Positions 25,883 through 34,797 of a DNA stretch of 64,000 bases are shown one piece after another. Position numbers and translations under genes: made by a program. Location: the NCBI GenBank assembly GCA_024809215.1, contig JANUBW010000014.1:144337-208336 (forward strand). Reading direction: 5' to 3'. This DNA is from Niastella sp. OAS944 (GTDB lineage: Bacteria > Bacteroidota > Bacteroidia > Chitinophagales > Chitinophagaceae). How positions within the stretch are numbered: the stretch's first letter is position 1; each line of letters opens with the position of its first letter. Below the pieces are notes generated by a model. It had not been told where the DNA came from. It saw only the letters and a program-made list of their open reading frames with translations, and made no database searches.

Positions 25883-27082
25883 ATGTCTATTAAACCATGT
25901 ATGATGAAACCTTTAGATACCAATCGGTCTAATTACGGCTGGGTAAAGATGATCACAGCAATCAGTGTTGCAACAGTTCTATACAGTTGCGGCAATACCA
26001 CAGCAAACCCCCAAATGGGGCCACAGCAGGCTCCACCATTACCAGTAGTACCCGTAACCACCACAACAGCTACTACTTTTAAAGAATATCCGGCTTCGCT
26101 GGAAGGAAAAGTGAACGTTGAGATCAGGCCACAGGTGGAAGGCTATCTCGAAAAGATCTATGTTGATGAAGGCGCCTGGGTTAAAGCAGGTCAACCTCTC
26201 TTCAAAGTTGATGCCCGTGTTTATAACGAACAATTGAATGCGGCTAACTCAAACCTGCTTGCTGCTAAAGCCAATGTTGCTAAAGCACAGGTAGATGTTG
26301 ACCGCCTTATTCCGCTTGTTGATAACAAGGTGATCTCTGAGGTGCAGCTTAAAACTGCCCGTGCCGCTTATGATGCAGCAGTTGCAGCAGAAGCTCAGGC
26401 AAAAGCAGCCATTGGCAATGCACAGATCAACATTGGGTTTACCGTGGTAAAAGCACCCGCTAATGGTTACATCGGAAGAATTCCGTTTAAAACCGGAGCC
26501 CTTGTAAGCAAGAGCGATGCGCTTACCGTTCTTTCAGACATTCGTGAAATGTACGCTTACTTTTCACTGAGCGAGCCCGATTTTATCGCTTTCAAAAACC
26601 AGTTTCCCGGTAACACTATCGAAGAAAAAGTGAAAGCAGTACCTGCCGTAGAACTGGCGCTGGCCGACAATAGCATCTATCCTTCCAAAGGAAAGATCGG
26701 TACCATTGAAGGACAATTCGACAGAACAACCGGAGCCATCACTTTCCGTGCTACGTTCCCTAACCCCGGCGGAATCATTCGTACCGGCAATACAGGTAAA
26801 GTGCGTATTCCGCAACAATACAATAACGCGCTTATTGTACCAATAGAATCGACTTTCGACGTACAGGATAAAGTGTTCGTATTTGTTGTGGGCGACAGTA
26901 ATAAAGTAGCCAGCAGGCCAATTACCATTACCGGCAAATCAACCAACTATTACTTTGTAAAAGATGGCATTAAAGCCGGTGATAAAATTGTTTTCCAGGG
27001 AGTTGGCAACCTGCAGGAAGGTATGGCCATTGCGCCACAACCAATGTCGGCCGACAGCTTGTTGAAAGCGAAACCATTATAA
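25883..27082 (+). CDS. RND efflux periplasmic adaptor lipoprotein
   Basis: A 399-aa membrane-fusion protein that bridges the inner-membrane pump and the outer-membrane channel. The lipobox LYSC places acylated Cys at residue 36 (with this start). It has a biotinyl-lipoyl-like half motif (VRPQVEGYLEKIYVDEGAWVKAGQPLF-like region, about 80-108), a coiled-coil hairpin (about 115-175), and a beta-barrel and membrane-proximal domain. It is first of three genes for a complete AcrAB-TolC-type pump. A shorter start such as 25904 is possible. Confidence 0.93.
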   Translation: MSIKPCMMKPLDTNRSNYGWVKMITAISVATVLYSCGNTTANPQMGPQQAPPLPVVPVTTTTATTFKEYPASLEGKVNVEIRPQVEGYLEKIYVDEGAWVKAGQPLFKVDARVYNEQLNAANSNLLAAKANVAKAQVDVDRLIPLVDNKVISEVQLKTARAAYDAAVAAEAQAKAAIGNAQINIGFTVVKAPANGYIGRIPFKTGALVSKSDALTVLSDIREMYAYFSLSEPDFIAFKNQFPGNTIEEKVKAVPAVELALADNSIYPSKGKIGTIEGQFDRTTGAITFRATFPNPGGIIRTGNTGKVRIPQQYNNALIVPIESTFDVQDKVFVFVVGDSNKVASRPITITGKSTNYYFVKDGIKAGDKIVFQGVGNLQEGMAIAPQPMSADSLLKAKPL

Positions 27083-27289
27083 TCGGAAGTCGGACGTCGG
27101 AAGTCAGAAGTCAGATCCTTTATCGGCTCTGCCTGAAGGGGTGTTTTTTCTCCTTTAAAAATTTCCGGTTTCTGTTTTGCGAATTCGGATCCAGATTTCA
27201 GACTTCTAATCTCAGACAGCTGACTTCGGATTTCTGATTTCGGACCTCAGACTTCAGATTTCACTCTTCTCATTCAAACTCATTCACTC
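27083..27289. repeat. Degenerate GGAAGTCAGAAGTC-type repeat, two inverted arms
   Basis: Just after the adaptor stop, words such as GAAGTCGG, GTCGGAAGTC and AGAAGTCAGA repeat; from about 27195 the same words appear as reverse complements (CAGACTTC, CTGACTTCGG, GACTTCAGA). The arms are separated by about 70 bp and could fold as a long imperfect hairpin between the adaptor and pump genes. Confidence 0.6.
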
Positions 27290-30200
27290 ATGTTAAGAAG
27301 ATTTATTGAAAGACCGGTTCTGTCAACGGTAGTTTCTATAATACTGCTCTTATTGGGAGCACTATCGTTGTACACGTTGCCAGTTACGCTGTTTCCGGAC
27401 ATTGCACCGCCAAGTGTGCAGGTAACAGCCCTCTACCCTGGCGCCAATGCCGAGGTAGTTGCCCGTTCGGTGGCTACCCCGCTCGAAGAGGCCATCAACG
27501 GTGTGGAGAATATGACCTATATGACCTCCAACTCGAGCAACGACGGTAGTATGACGCTTACTGTTTACTTTAAGCAGGGTACCGACCCCGATATCGCTTC
27601 TGTAAACGTACAGAACCGTGTATCTAAAGCTACCAGCCAGGTACCTGCAGAAGTAGTGCAGGCAGGTATTTCAACCCAAAAAGTACAGAACAGTATCATC
27701 ATGTTCGTGGCGCTTTCGAGCGACAATAAAGACAAATACGATGAACTGTTTCTCGAAAACTATATCAAGATCAACCTGATACCAGCCGTACAGCGTGTAC
27801 CGGGTGTAGGTCAGGCGCAGGTATTCGGTACCAAGGATTACTCTATGCGTGTTTGGTTGAAACCCGACCGTTTGATCGCCAACAACCTGTCGCCGCAGGA
27901 TGTATTGAGTGCAATCAAAGATCAGAACATCGAAGCAGCTCCGGGCCGTTTGGGTCAAAGCAGCAAAGAAGTATACGAGTACGTATTGAAGTACAAGGGT
28001 AAACTGAACCAGGGCGAAGAGTACGAGAACATGATCATTAAAAGCAACGCCGACGGATCTATGTTGCGGTTAAAAGATGTGGCCCGCGTTGAATTCGGTT
28101 CTTATACCTACTCTACCAACGCCAGAATGGATGGCACACCCGTATCGGGTTTTGCCGTATTCCAAACAGCCGGTTCAAACGCAAATGATATCCTTAAAGA
28201 AGTAGAGCGGTTGTTGAAAGAGTTTGAGAAAACCTTACCTAAAGGGCTCAAAACAACCGTAATGTTCAACTCGAAAGAGTTCCTCGATGCCTCTATTGAC
28301 CAGGTAACAGAGACACTTGTGATCGCCTTTATACTGGTGTTCATTGTTGTGTTCATCTTCCTGCAGGATTTCAGATCAACACTTATACCGGCCATAGCAG
28401 TTCCGGTAGCCATTATAGGTACTTTCTTCTTCATGCAGCTGTTTGGCTTTACCATCAACCTGCTTACCCTGTTTGCCCTTGTACTGGCCATTGGGGTGGT
28501 AGTGGATGACGCCATTGTGGTAGTGGAAGCGGTACACTCAAAAATGGAACGAACCAACTTGCCGGCACGTACGGCAACCGTTCAGTCAATGAGCGAGATC
28601 TCCGGCGCCATCATCTCCATTACACTGGTAATGGCCGCGGTGTTCATTCCGGTTGGCTTTATGCAAGGCCCTGCCGGTGTGTTCTACAGGCAGTTTGCCT
28701 TTACCCTGGCCATCGCCATCCTTATTTCAGCCGTTAACGCGTTAACGTTGAGCCCTGCATTGTGTGCCTTGTTCCTGAAAAATCCACACGATAATGGAGG
28801 CAATGCACATGCTCCTAAAAAAGGTTTTATGGGCCGCTTTTATGCAGGTTTCAATGCAGCCTTTAATGGTATGACCAACAGGTATGTACGCAGTTTGAAA
28901 TTCCTGGTGCGCCGCAAATGGGTAGCTATTACCGCACTGGTACTTATTGCTGCTACTTCGTTCATGTTGGTTAAAAACGCCCCTACCGGTTTTATACCTA
29001 CAGAAGACCAGGGCTTTGTACTGTTTGCAGTGAATACCCCGCCCGGAAGTTCGCTTGAGCGTACACACGAGGCAACCCTGCAAATTGACAGTATCATTAA
29101 ACAAGACCCCGCTTATAATCACCTGTATGTTATCGACGGTTTGAACTTCATCAGCAATGCGAACGCATCGCCTTATGCTGCTGGTTTTATGCGGTTGAAA
29201 GATTATAAAGACAGAGGCGCGGTTAAAGATCCCGACCAGATCGCTGCCGGCCTGGTAGGAAAAGTTTCGCAGGTAAAGGGTGCACAGGCCTTCTTCTTCA
29301 ACTTCCCCACCGTACAGGGTTTTGGTAACGTGAGCGGTTTTGAGTTCATGTTGCAGGACCGTACCAACGGCCCGCTCGATAAACTGGGTGGAACCGCCTG
29401 GTATTTCATTGGTGAACTGATGAAAAGACCTGAGATCGGATTTGCCTTTACCACTTTTGCAGCTAATAACCCGCAATACACCATTGATGTAGATTATGCA
29501 AAGGCCAAGCAATTGGGCGTATCGGTTACCGACCTCATGCAAACCATGCAGATCTATTACGGTAGTAGCTTCGTTACCGACTTCAACCGCTTTGGTAAAT
29601 ACTATCGCGTAATGGCACAGGCCGATGCAGCCTTCCGTAATGATCCAAATTCATTACAATCTATATATGTAAAGAACAACCAGGGCGAAATGGTTCCGGC
29701 CAACACGTTGGTATCGCTTAAACGCGTATACGGACCAGAAACCGTTTCCCGTAACAACCTGTTCAACGCCGTTACCATTAACGGTTCACCCAAACCAGGT
29801 TATAGCACCGGTGATGCCATTAAGGCTATTGAAGAAACCGCACAAAAAGTGTTGCCAAGAGGTTTCTCGTATGAGTGGACGGGTGTAACGCGTGAGGAGA
29901 TCAAGACCGGTAACCAACAGGTGTTCATCTTCCTGTTGAGCGTATTGTTCGTTTACTTCCTGCTGGCAGCCCAATACGAAAGTTACATTCTGCCACTGGC
30001 GGTTATCTTAACAGTACCCACCGGTATCTTAGGTGTGTTTGCATTCATTGGTTTTGCAGGCATCGATAACAACATATATGTTCAAATTGGTTTGATAATG
30101 CTGGTAGGTTTATTGGCCAAGAACGCGATCCTGATAGTAGAATATGCAGTACAGCGCAGAAGAAGCGGTATGGGACTTATTGACGCCGCGCTGGAAGCAT

Positions 30201-30472
30201 CAAGGCTCAGGCTTCGTCCTATCCTTATGACCTCATTTGCCTTTATCGTAGGGCTGTTGCCACTGGTTTGGACGCACGGTGCCAGCGCCCTTGGTAACCA
30301 CTCAATTGGTGTAAGTGCCATTGGCGGTATGCTTACCGGGGTAATACTTGGTGTGTTCCTCATACCCGTACTGTTTGTGATCTTCCAGTACTTACAGGAA
30401 AAGGTTCAAAGCAGGCCCGTGTTCGACCAAACCAATTTACCCGATGCTGAAGTAGCAACTGTAAAACATTAA
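27290..30472 (+). CDS. RND-family multidrug efflux permease (HAE1 type)
   Basis: A 1060-aa inner-membrane proton antiporter, the pump of the tripartite system. The N-terminus FIERPVLSTVVSIIL, the loop segment GVGQAQVFGTKDYSMRVWL, the transmembrane-4 acidic pair in GVVVDDAIVVVEAVH (needed for proton relay) and the final repeat LVGLLAKNAILIVEYA are all characteristic. Twelve helices and two large periplasmic loops are expected and length is typical. Substrates cannot be inferred. Confidence 0.96.
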   Translation: MLRRFIERPVLSTVVSIILLLLGALSLYTLPVTLFPDIAPPSVQVTALYPGANAEVVARSVATPLEEAINGVENMTYMTSNSSNDGSMTLTVYFKQGTDPDIASVNVQNRVSKATSQVPAEVVQAGISTQKVQNSIIMFVALSSDNKDKYDELFLENYIKINLIPAVQRVPGVGQAQVFGTKDYSMRVWLKPDRLIANNLSPQDVLSAIKDQNIEAAPGRLGQSSKEVYEYVLKYKGKLNQGEEYENMIIKSNADGSMLRLKDVARVEFGSYTYSTNARMDGTPVSGFAVFQTAGSNANDILKEVERLLKEFEKTLPKGLKTTVMFNSKEFLDASIDQVTETLVIAFILVFIVVFIFLQDFRSTLIPAIAVPVAIIGTFFFMQLFGFTINLLTLFALVLAIGVVVDDAIVVVEAVHSKMERTNLPARTATVQSMSEISGAIISITLVMAAVFIPVGFMQGPAGVFYRQFAFTLAIAILISAVNALTLSPALCALFLKNPHDNGGNAHAPKKGFMGRFYAGFNAAFNGMTNRYVRSLKFLVRRKWVAITALVLIAATSFMLVKNAPTGFIPTEDQGFVLFAVNTPPGSSLERTHEATLQIDSIIKQDPAYNHLYVIDGLNFISNANASPYAAGFMRLKDYKDRGAVKDPDQIAAGLVGKVSQVKGAQAFFFNFPTVQGFGNVSGFEFMLQDRTNGPLDKLGGTAWYFIGELMKRPEIGFAFTTFAANNPQYTIDVDYAKAKQLGVSVTDLMQTMQIYYGSSFVTDFNRFGKYYRVMAQADAAFRNDPNSLQSIYVKNNQGEMVPANTLVSLKRVYGPETVSRNNLFNAVTINGSPKPGYSTGDAIKAIEETAQKVLPRGFSYEWTGVTREEIKTGNQQVFIFLLSVLFVYFLLAAQYESYILPLAVILTVPTGILGVFAFIGFAGIDNNIYVQIGLIMLVGLLAKNAILIVEYAVQRRRSGMGLIDAALEASRLRLRPILMTSFAFIVGLLPLVWTHGASALGNHSIGVSAIGGMLTGVILGVFLIPVLFVIFQYLQEKVQSRPVFDQTNLPDAEVATVKH

Positions 30473-30480
30473 CGACCAAA

Positions 30481-30504
30481 GTGTGCCGATACCAATCGGC
30501 ACAC
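30481..30504 (+). promoter_or_regulatory. Intercistronic hairpin between pump and channel genes
   Basis: The arms GTGTGCCGAT (30481-30490) and ATCGGCACAC (30495-30504) are perfect 10-bp complements with a 4-nt loop. It begins just after the permease stop. With no T-run following, it looks like an RNA-stability or partial-attenuation element rather than a full terminator. Confidence 0.6.
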
Positions 30505-30527
30505 TTAATAACCTAAATAAGGAGATA

Positions 30528-31943
30528 ATGCGAAAAAGTAATATCACTATTTATTCCACCCTGGCATTAATGGCGCTGTTGGCAGCCTGTCGCATGGGTA
30601 AAGATTACCAGCGTTCCGACCTGGCTTTACCGGCTCAGTTTGCCAATACCACAGCACCGTCTGATAGCAGCGTGGCAGATATGGAATGGAAAAAATTCTT
30701 TTCCGATGCTACCCTGCAATCACTTATAGAACATGCATTGCAAAACAGCTTTGATGTACAGCTGGCAGCAAAACGGGTTGATGAAGCCCGCGCCTACGCC
30801 AACCAGGCAAAGGTGAACTGGGCGCCAACCATACAGGCACAGCTCAACGTTTCTTCCTCATTCCCTTCAGAGAACAGTTTGAATGGTTTAAGCCTGAAGA
30901 ACTTTTTGGGCAAAAGCCATATCGAAGACTATTCATTAGGCGCCGGATTGAACTGGGAAATTGATATCTGGGGGAAACTGCGCCGCCAGCGTGAAGTAGC
31001 CAGCGCCAGTTATCTGCAGGCATATGAAGCCAGCCGGGCAGTACAAACAGCCGTGGTGGCCAACATCGCCAGCAGCTATTACAACCTGCTGATGCTCGAT
31101 GCTCAACTGGCCATTGCCCGACGTAATTTGAACCTGGGCGATTCAATTGTGCAGATCATCAAATTGCAAAAAACAGCCGGCGAGGTGACCGAACTGGCCG
31201 TACAACAGGCAACCGCACAACAACAAACAGCGGCTATACTGGTACCACAGATAGAACAACAAATAACTATTCAGGAAAACACCATTCGTATTTTAAGTGG
31301 TGATCAACCTGGCACTATTGCCCGCAGTACACAACTGAGCAATTATAAAGTTTGGGAAAGTTTACCAACCGGTGTACCCGCAGCTATGATAAGCCGCCGT
31401 CCCGATGTGCGTACCAATGAAATGGCGCTGGTAGCTGCCAATGCACGGGTAGGCATTGCCGAAGCAAGTATGTACCCAACCATAAGCATTACTGCCAATG
31501 GCGGTATCAATGCTTACCAGTTCAGCAAATGGTTTAACATACCAGCTTCATTATTTGCAACCGGCGCGGCAGGTTTAACCCAACCCATTTTTGCACGCAA
31601 GGCTTTAAAAACAAATTTTGAAGTAGCTAAACTTCAACGCGATCAGGCAGCCATCACCTTCCGCCAATCGGCAATCACAGCTATGGGCGAAGTATCGAAT
31701 GCACTGGTTAGCCTCGAAAAACTGAAAACCCAGTACCAACTCACTACCGATAAAGTAAATACCCTGCGCAGCGCTATCGGCAATGCAGAATTACTTTTCA
31801 AAAGTGGTATGGCCAACTACCTCGAAGTTATCACGGCCCAGGGCAACCTGTTACAGGCAGAGTTAAACCAGGTAACCGTAGAACGTGATCAGCTGAGTGC
31901 AATGGTTGAGTTGTACAGATCACTGGGTGGCGGCTGGAAATAG
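30528..31943 (+). CDS. TolC-family outer-membrane channel lipoprotein (NodT type)
   Basis: A 471-aa outer-membrane efflux channel. I chose the ATG at 30528 because it follows AAGGAG at 30519-30524 and starts a proper lipoprotein signal with the lipobox LAAC (Cys at about residue 21); an upstream ATG at 30483 would place 15 extra residues in front. The duplicated helical-hairpin structure shows in AAKRVDEARAYANQAKVNW and VAANARVGIAEASMYPTI. Third gene of the pump operon. Confidence 0.93.
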   Translation: MRKSNITIYSTLALMALLAACRMGKDYQRSDLALPAQFANTTAPSDSSVADMEWKKFFSDATLQSLIEHALQNSFDVQLAAKRVDEARAYANQAKVNWAPTIQAQLNVSSSFPSENSLNGLSLKNFLGKSHIEDYSLGAGLNWEIDIWGKLRRQREVASASYLQAYEASRAVQTAVVANIASSYYNLLMLDAQLAIARRNLNLGDSIVQIIKLQKTAGEVTELAVQQATAQQQTAAILVPQIEQQITIQENTIRILSGDQPGTIARSTQLSNYKVWESLPTGVPAAMISRRPDVRTNEMALVAANARVGIAEASMYPTISITANGGINAYQFSKWFNIPASLFATGAAGLTQPIFARKALKTNFEVAKLQRDQAAITFRQSAITAMGEVSNALVSLEKLKTQYQLTTDKVNTLRSAIGNAELLFKSGMANYLEVITAQGNLLQAELNQVTVERDQLSAMVELYRSLGGGWK

Positions 31944-31944
31944 T

Positions 31945-31988
31945 CAATGTGATAATGTGATAATTGGCTAATGTGATAATGAAATACA
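31945..31988 (+). repeat. TGTGATAAT repeat in the 3' UTR of the channel gene
   Basis: Immediately after the stop, AATGTGATAAT-like words recur three times in 40 bp. The stretch 31960-31988 matches the minus-strand sequence of 13992-14020 at 28 of 29 positions, in sense orientation relative to the gene in both places. Confidence 0.8.
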
Positions 31989-32082
31989 GTTCCGGCAGTT
32001 AAGATTTTTATAGAAAGGAGATGTAGTATTATAGAAAGGAATTGTAACGAAAGGATAATTGGATTAGTAGGTAAAATAAAAA

Positions 32083-32106
32083 GGCCCCGGCGTAATCGTC
32101 GGGGCT
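32083..32106 (-). terminator. Intrinsic terminator after htpG
   Basis: GC-rich arms 32083-32092 and 32097-32106 pair (eight Watson-Crick pairs plus two mismatch/wobble positions) around a TAAT loop. On the minus strand the stem is followed by a TTTTTATTTT run (complement of 32073-32082). Confidence 0.75.
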
Positions 32107-32130
32107 CTTTGTTTGTATTGCTTTTTGAAC

Positions 32131-34008
32131 TTAGGCTTTTACATTGGTGGGTTGCTCAGTACCCAACAGATCAACGCTGCGGTTGATGAAGTTGGTCAGG
32201 TTGCCTCCCTTCAGTAATCCTTGCGACAATAAAGCCAGATCGGCCAGGTTATGCACCAGTTTAGCCTGGGTATCTTTATTATCATTCTTTAACACCTGCT
32301 GATAAATGGGGTGGTTACCATTTACGGTAAGCGTTACTTCATCGGGCATATTGGCATAAAAGCTACCCATAGGGCCGCTCATAGCCGCCATATCTTTCAT
32401 GCGACGCATAAACTCAGGACGCGTAGCTACAACAGGCGGTGCATCGGCACTTAAGCCTTTTACTTCTACCGTTGTGGTAAGACCGGGTGTTTTAATATCA
32501 AACAATCCTTTAAGCGTAGCTTCATCATCTTTGCTTAGCACACTTTCCTGGTCTTCTTGTTTGTCAATAAGGTTATCGGCAATATCAGAATCAACACGAA
32601 CGAAATGAACATCCTGCCATTTCATTTCAATTTGATTAACAAACGAAGGATCGATAATGGTATCGAGTTTGGTTACAACAAAACCTTTTGCTTCGGCTGC
32701 TTTAATATAGGCATCCTGCTGAACTATATCGGTTGTATACAATATAACCAGTTTACCCTCTTTGTTCTTTTGCAGGGTTTCGGTAGCCATGCGATATTCT
32801 TCCAGCGTATTGAATTTCTTTTCACCACCATCAGTGCTCACCAATTCAAACAAATGGAACTTGTTACCTCTTTCAAAGAACTTGTCATCGGTCATCATTC
32901 CATACTTCACAAACAAGCCCAGGCTATCCCATTTGCCTTCAAACTCCTGTCTTTCTTTATTGAACAGCTCTTCGAGCTTGTCGGCCACCTTTTTGGTAAT
33001 GTGATTATTGATCTTCTTCACATTTGGGTCGCCCTGCAGGTAACTACGGCTAACGTTCAATGGAATATCCGGACTATCAATAACACCTTGCAACAACATC
33101 AGGAACTCAGGAACAATATCTTTTACTTCTTCAGTAACAAACACCTGGTTGCTGTACAGTTGTATTTTATCTTTCTGTATTTCGTAGCTCTGTTTTATTT
33201 TAGGGAAATACAGTATACCGGTAAGGTTGAACGGATAATCAACATTCAGGTGTATCCAAAACAGCGGCGGTTCGTTGTAAGGGTACAGTTCTTTATAAAA
33301 ACTTTGATAGTCTTCAGCAGTAAGCTCAGATGGCTTCTTTTTCCAGGCGGGTTGTGTATTGTTTATAGGCCCAGCCTCTTTTTCTTCGTCTTTATGACGG
33401 AAGTAAATAGGTACAGGCAGGAAGCGGCAGAACTTGTTCAGGATGCCACGAATGCGCTCAGCATCTAAAAACTCGGCACTATCTTCGTTAATGTGTAATA
33501 CGATATCGGTACCACGTTCCCCTTTTTCAGTTTCCTCTAAAGTGTACTCAGGGCTACCATCACACTCCCAGCGAACAGCAGGTACCCCCTCTTTGAAACT
33601 TTTAGTGAACACCTCCACTTTGTCGCTCACCATAAAGGCTGAGTAAAAGCCTAAACCAAACTTACCTATGATGGCATTCTCGTTCTGACCTTTGTATTTC
33701 TTTACAAACTCTTCGGCGCCGCTAAATGCAACCTGGTTCAGGTATTTCTCCACCTCGTCGGCAGTCATGCCAATACCACGGTCAGAAATGGTGATGGTCT
33801 TTTTTTCTTCATCGAGCTTTACCTCAATAAGCAGATCGCCATATTCGCCTTTGGCCTCACCAATTGACGAAAGCGTTTTCAGCTTTTGTGAAGCGTCTAC
33901 GGCATTGCTGATGAGCTCGCGCAGGAAAATATCGTGATCGCTATACAGGAATTTCTTAATGATCGGAAAAATGTTCTCGGTATGTACCTGTATGGTCCCT
34001 TTTTGCAT
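32131..34008 (-). CDS. htpG: Hsp90-family chaperone HtpG
   Basis: A 625-aa cytosolic ATP-dependent chaperone. The GHKL ATPase domain has FLRELISNAVDA (about residues 24-35), DRGIGMT, and the lid with GKFGLGFYSAFMV. The middle domain contains the LNVSRSYLQGDP catalytic loop (Arg contacting ATP phosphate). The C-terminal dimerisation domain completes the normal length. It is monocistronic with its own terminator. Confidence 0.96.
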   Translation of the reverse strand: MQKGTIQVHTENIFPIIKKFLYSDHDIFLRELISNAVDASQKLKTLSSIGEAKGEYGDLLIEVKLDEEKKTITISDRGIGMTADEVEKYLNQVAFSGAEEFVKKYKGQNENAIIGKFGLGFYSAFMVSDKVEVFTKSFKEGVPAVRWECDGSPEYTLEETEKGERGTDIVLHINEDSAEFLDAERIRGILNKFCRFLPVPIYFRHKDEEKEAGPINNTQPAWKKKPSELTAEDYQSFYKELYPYNEPPLFWIHLNVDYPFNLTGILYFPKIKQSYEIQKDKIQLYSNQVFVTEEVKDIVPEFLMLLQGVIDSPDIPLNVSRSYLQGDPNVKKINNHITKKVADKLEELFNKERQEFEGKWDSLGLFVKYGMMTDDKFFERGNKFHLFELVSTDGGEKKFNTLEEYRMATETLQKNKEGKLVILYTTDIVQQDAYIKAAEAKGFVVTKLDTIIDPSFVNQIEMKWQDVHFVRVDSDIADNLIDKQEDQESVLSKDDEATLKGLFDIKTPGLTTTVEVKGLSADAPPVVATRPEFMRRMKDMAAMSGPMGSFYANMPDEVTLTVNGNHPIYQQVLKNDNKDTQAKLVHNLADLALLSQGLLKGGNLTNFINRSVDLLGTEQPTNVKA

Positions 34009-34130
34009 ATTTGTCGTTTTTTGGCAGTTTAATAGTATGGAAGGAACCTCACCAAAGAGAGTGCCATTGGCCCCGACGACCTTAAAATCGGCAAAATTGT
34101 CAGGCTGGGGGCCTGTTGAACGTCAGCTTT

Positions 34131-34487
34131 TTAATGTCTGTTGCGGGCCAGGCAACTGATTACACGTACAATTATTAAAATTATCCATAGCCACTGCCAC
34201 CACTTTAACCCGGTACTGGCCGAAGTGGGGCGGTTTAGCTTTACGCGCGGCGTTTGTTGTTGCGCCCATTGTGTTTCCCGAACAAAATCTCCTCCCTGCT
34301 TTTCCGCATTTTTTTGTTCCTGGGTGCGGTAATCGAACCCTCTCGCCAGCAAAATTTTACGTGCGGTTTCAGCAGATGGCCCCTGATTATAAAACCCGTC
34401 TGTATCTGTAACAATCTTAATTAGTTGTTCTGTAGTATAGCTGGAGTACTGGTCGTATTCCGGGTCGCCCGATTTAAATAAAGCCAT
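34131..34487 (-). CDS. Small protein with C-terminal membrane anchor, unknown
   Basis: A 118-aa protein. The soluble part (residues 1-90) starts MALFKSGDPEYDQYSSYT and contains TAETARKILLARGFDY-like sequence (AETARKILLARGFDYRT), probably helical. A single hydrophobic helix near the end (WWQWLWIILIIVRVISCLA, about 95-113) makes a tail anchor. I do not recognise the family. The gene starts just beside a six-unit hairpin array. Confidence 0.6.
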   Translation of the reverse strand: MALFKSGDPEYDQYSSYTTEQLIKIVTDTDGFYNQGPSAETARKILLARGFDYRTQEQKNAEKQGGDFVRETQWAQQQTPRVKLNRPTSASTGLKWWQWLWIILIIVRVISCLARNRH

Positions 34488-34515
34488 AGAATAGGTTGAG
34501 AATTCGATAAAAATA

Positions 34516-34782
34516 AAACGAATTCATCTCATTTTTCGTTTGCAGCGATACCGTGCAAACGATTTCAGACCGTTTTTCGTTTGCAGAGACACCGTGCAAA
34601 CGATTTCAGGCTGTTTTTCGTTTGCAGAGACACCGTGCAAACGATTTCAGGCCGTTTTTCGTTTGCAGGGACACTGTGCAAACGATCTCACGCTGTTTTT
34701 CGTTTGCAGCTATATTGTGCAAACGATTTTCATACCGTTTTCGTTTGCAGGAACAACGTGCAAACGAATATCGCACTGTTTT
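34516..34782. repeat. Six-unit 41-bp tandem array of hairpins
   Basis: Units begin at 34537, 34578, 34619, 34660, 34701 and 34742: exactly 41 bp apart each time. Each unit opens with CGTTTGCA, then 9 variable bases, then TGCAAACG, then a 16-bp linker ending in a T-run. The two 8-bp arms are invariant in all six units, while the loop differs among units except for a shared pair (units 2 and 3). A partial linker copy (34516-34536) precedes the first unit. The conserved linker separates this from a CRISPR array. Each unit can form an RNA hairpin plus T-run, or bind a dimeric regulator. Function is unknown. Confidence 0.92.
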
Positions 34783-34797
34783 TTAAAGGAAAATTTA

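Noticed and set aside
28742-29542. 266-aa minus-strand protein
   Set aside because: Antisense frame of the RND permease, with no features of its own.
32557-33468. 303-aa plus-strand protein
   Set aside because: It is the antisense frame of htpG, whose minus-strand product is unmistakable.
34516-34782. CRISPR array
   Set aside because: The 16-bp stretches between the palindromes are themselves conserved and far too short for spacers, and no cas genes are present.
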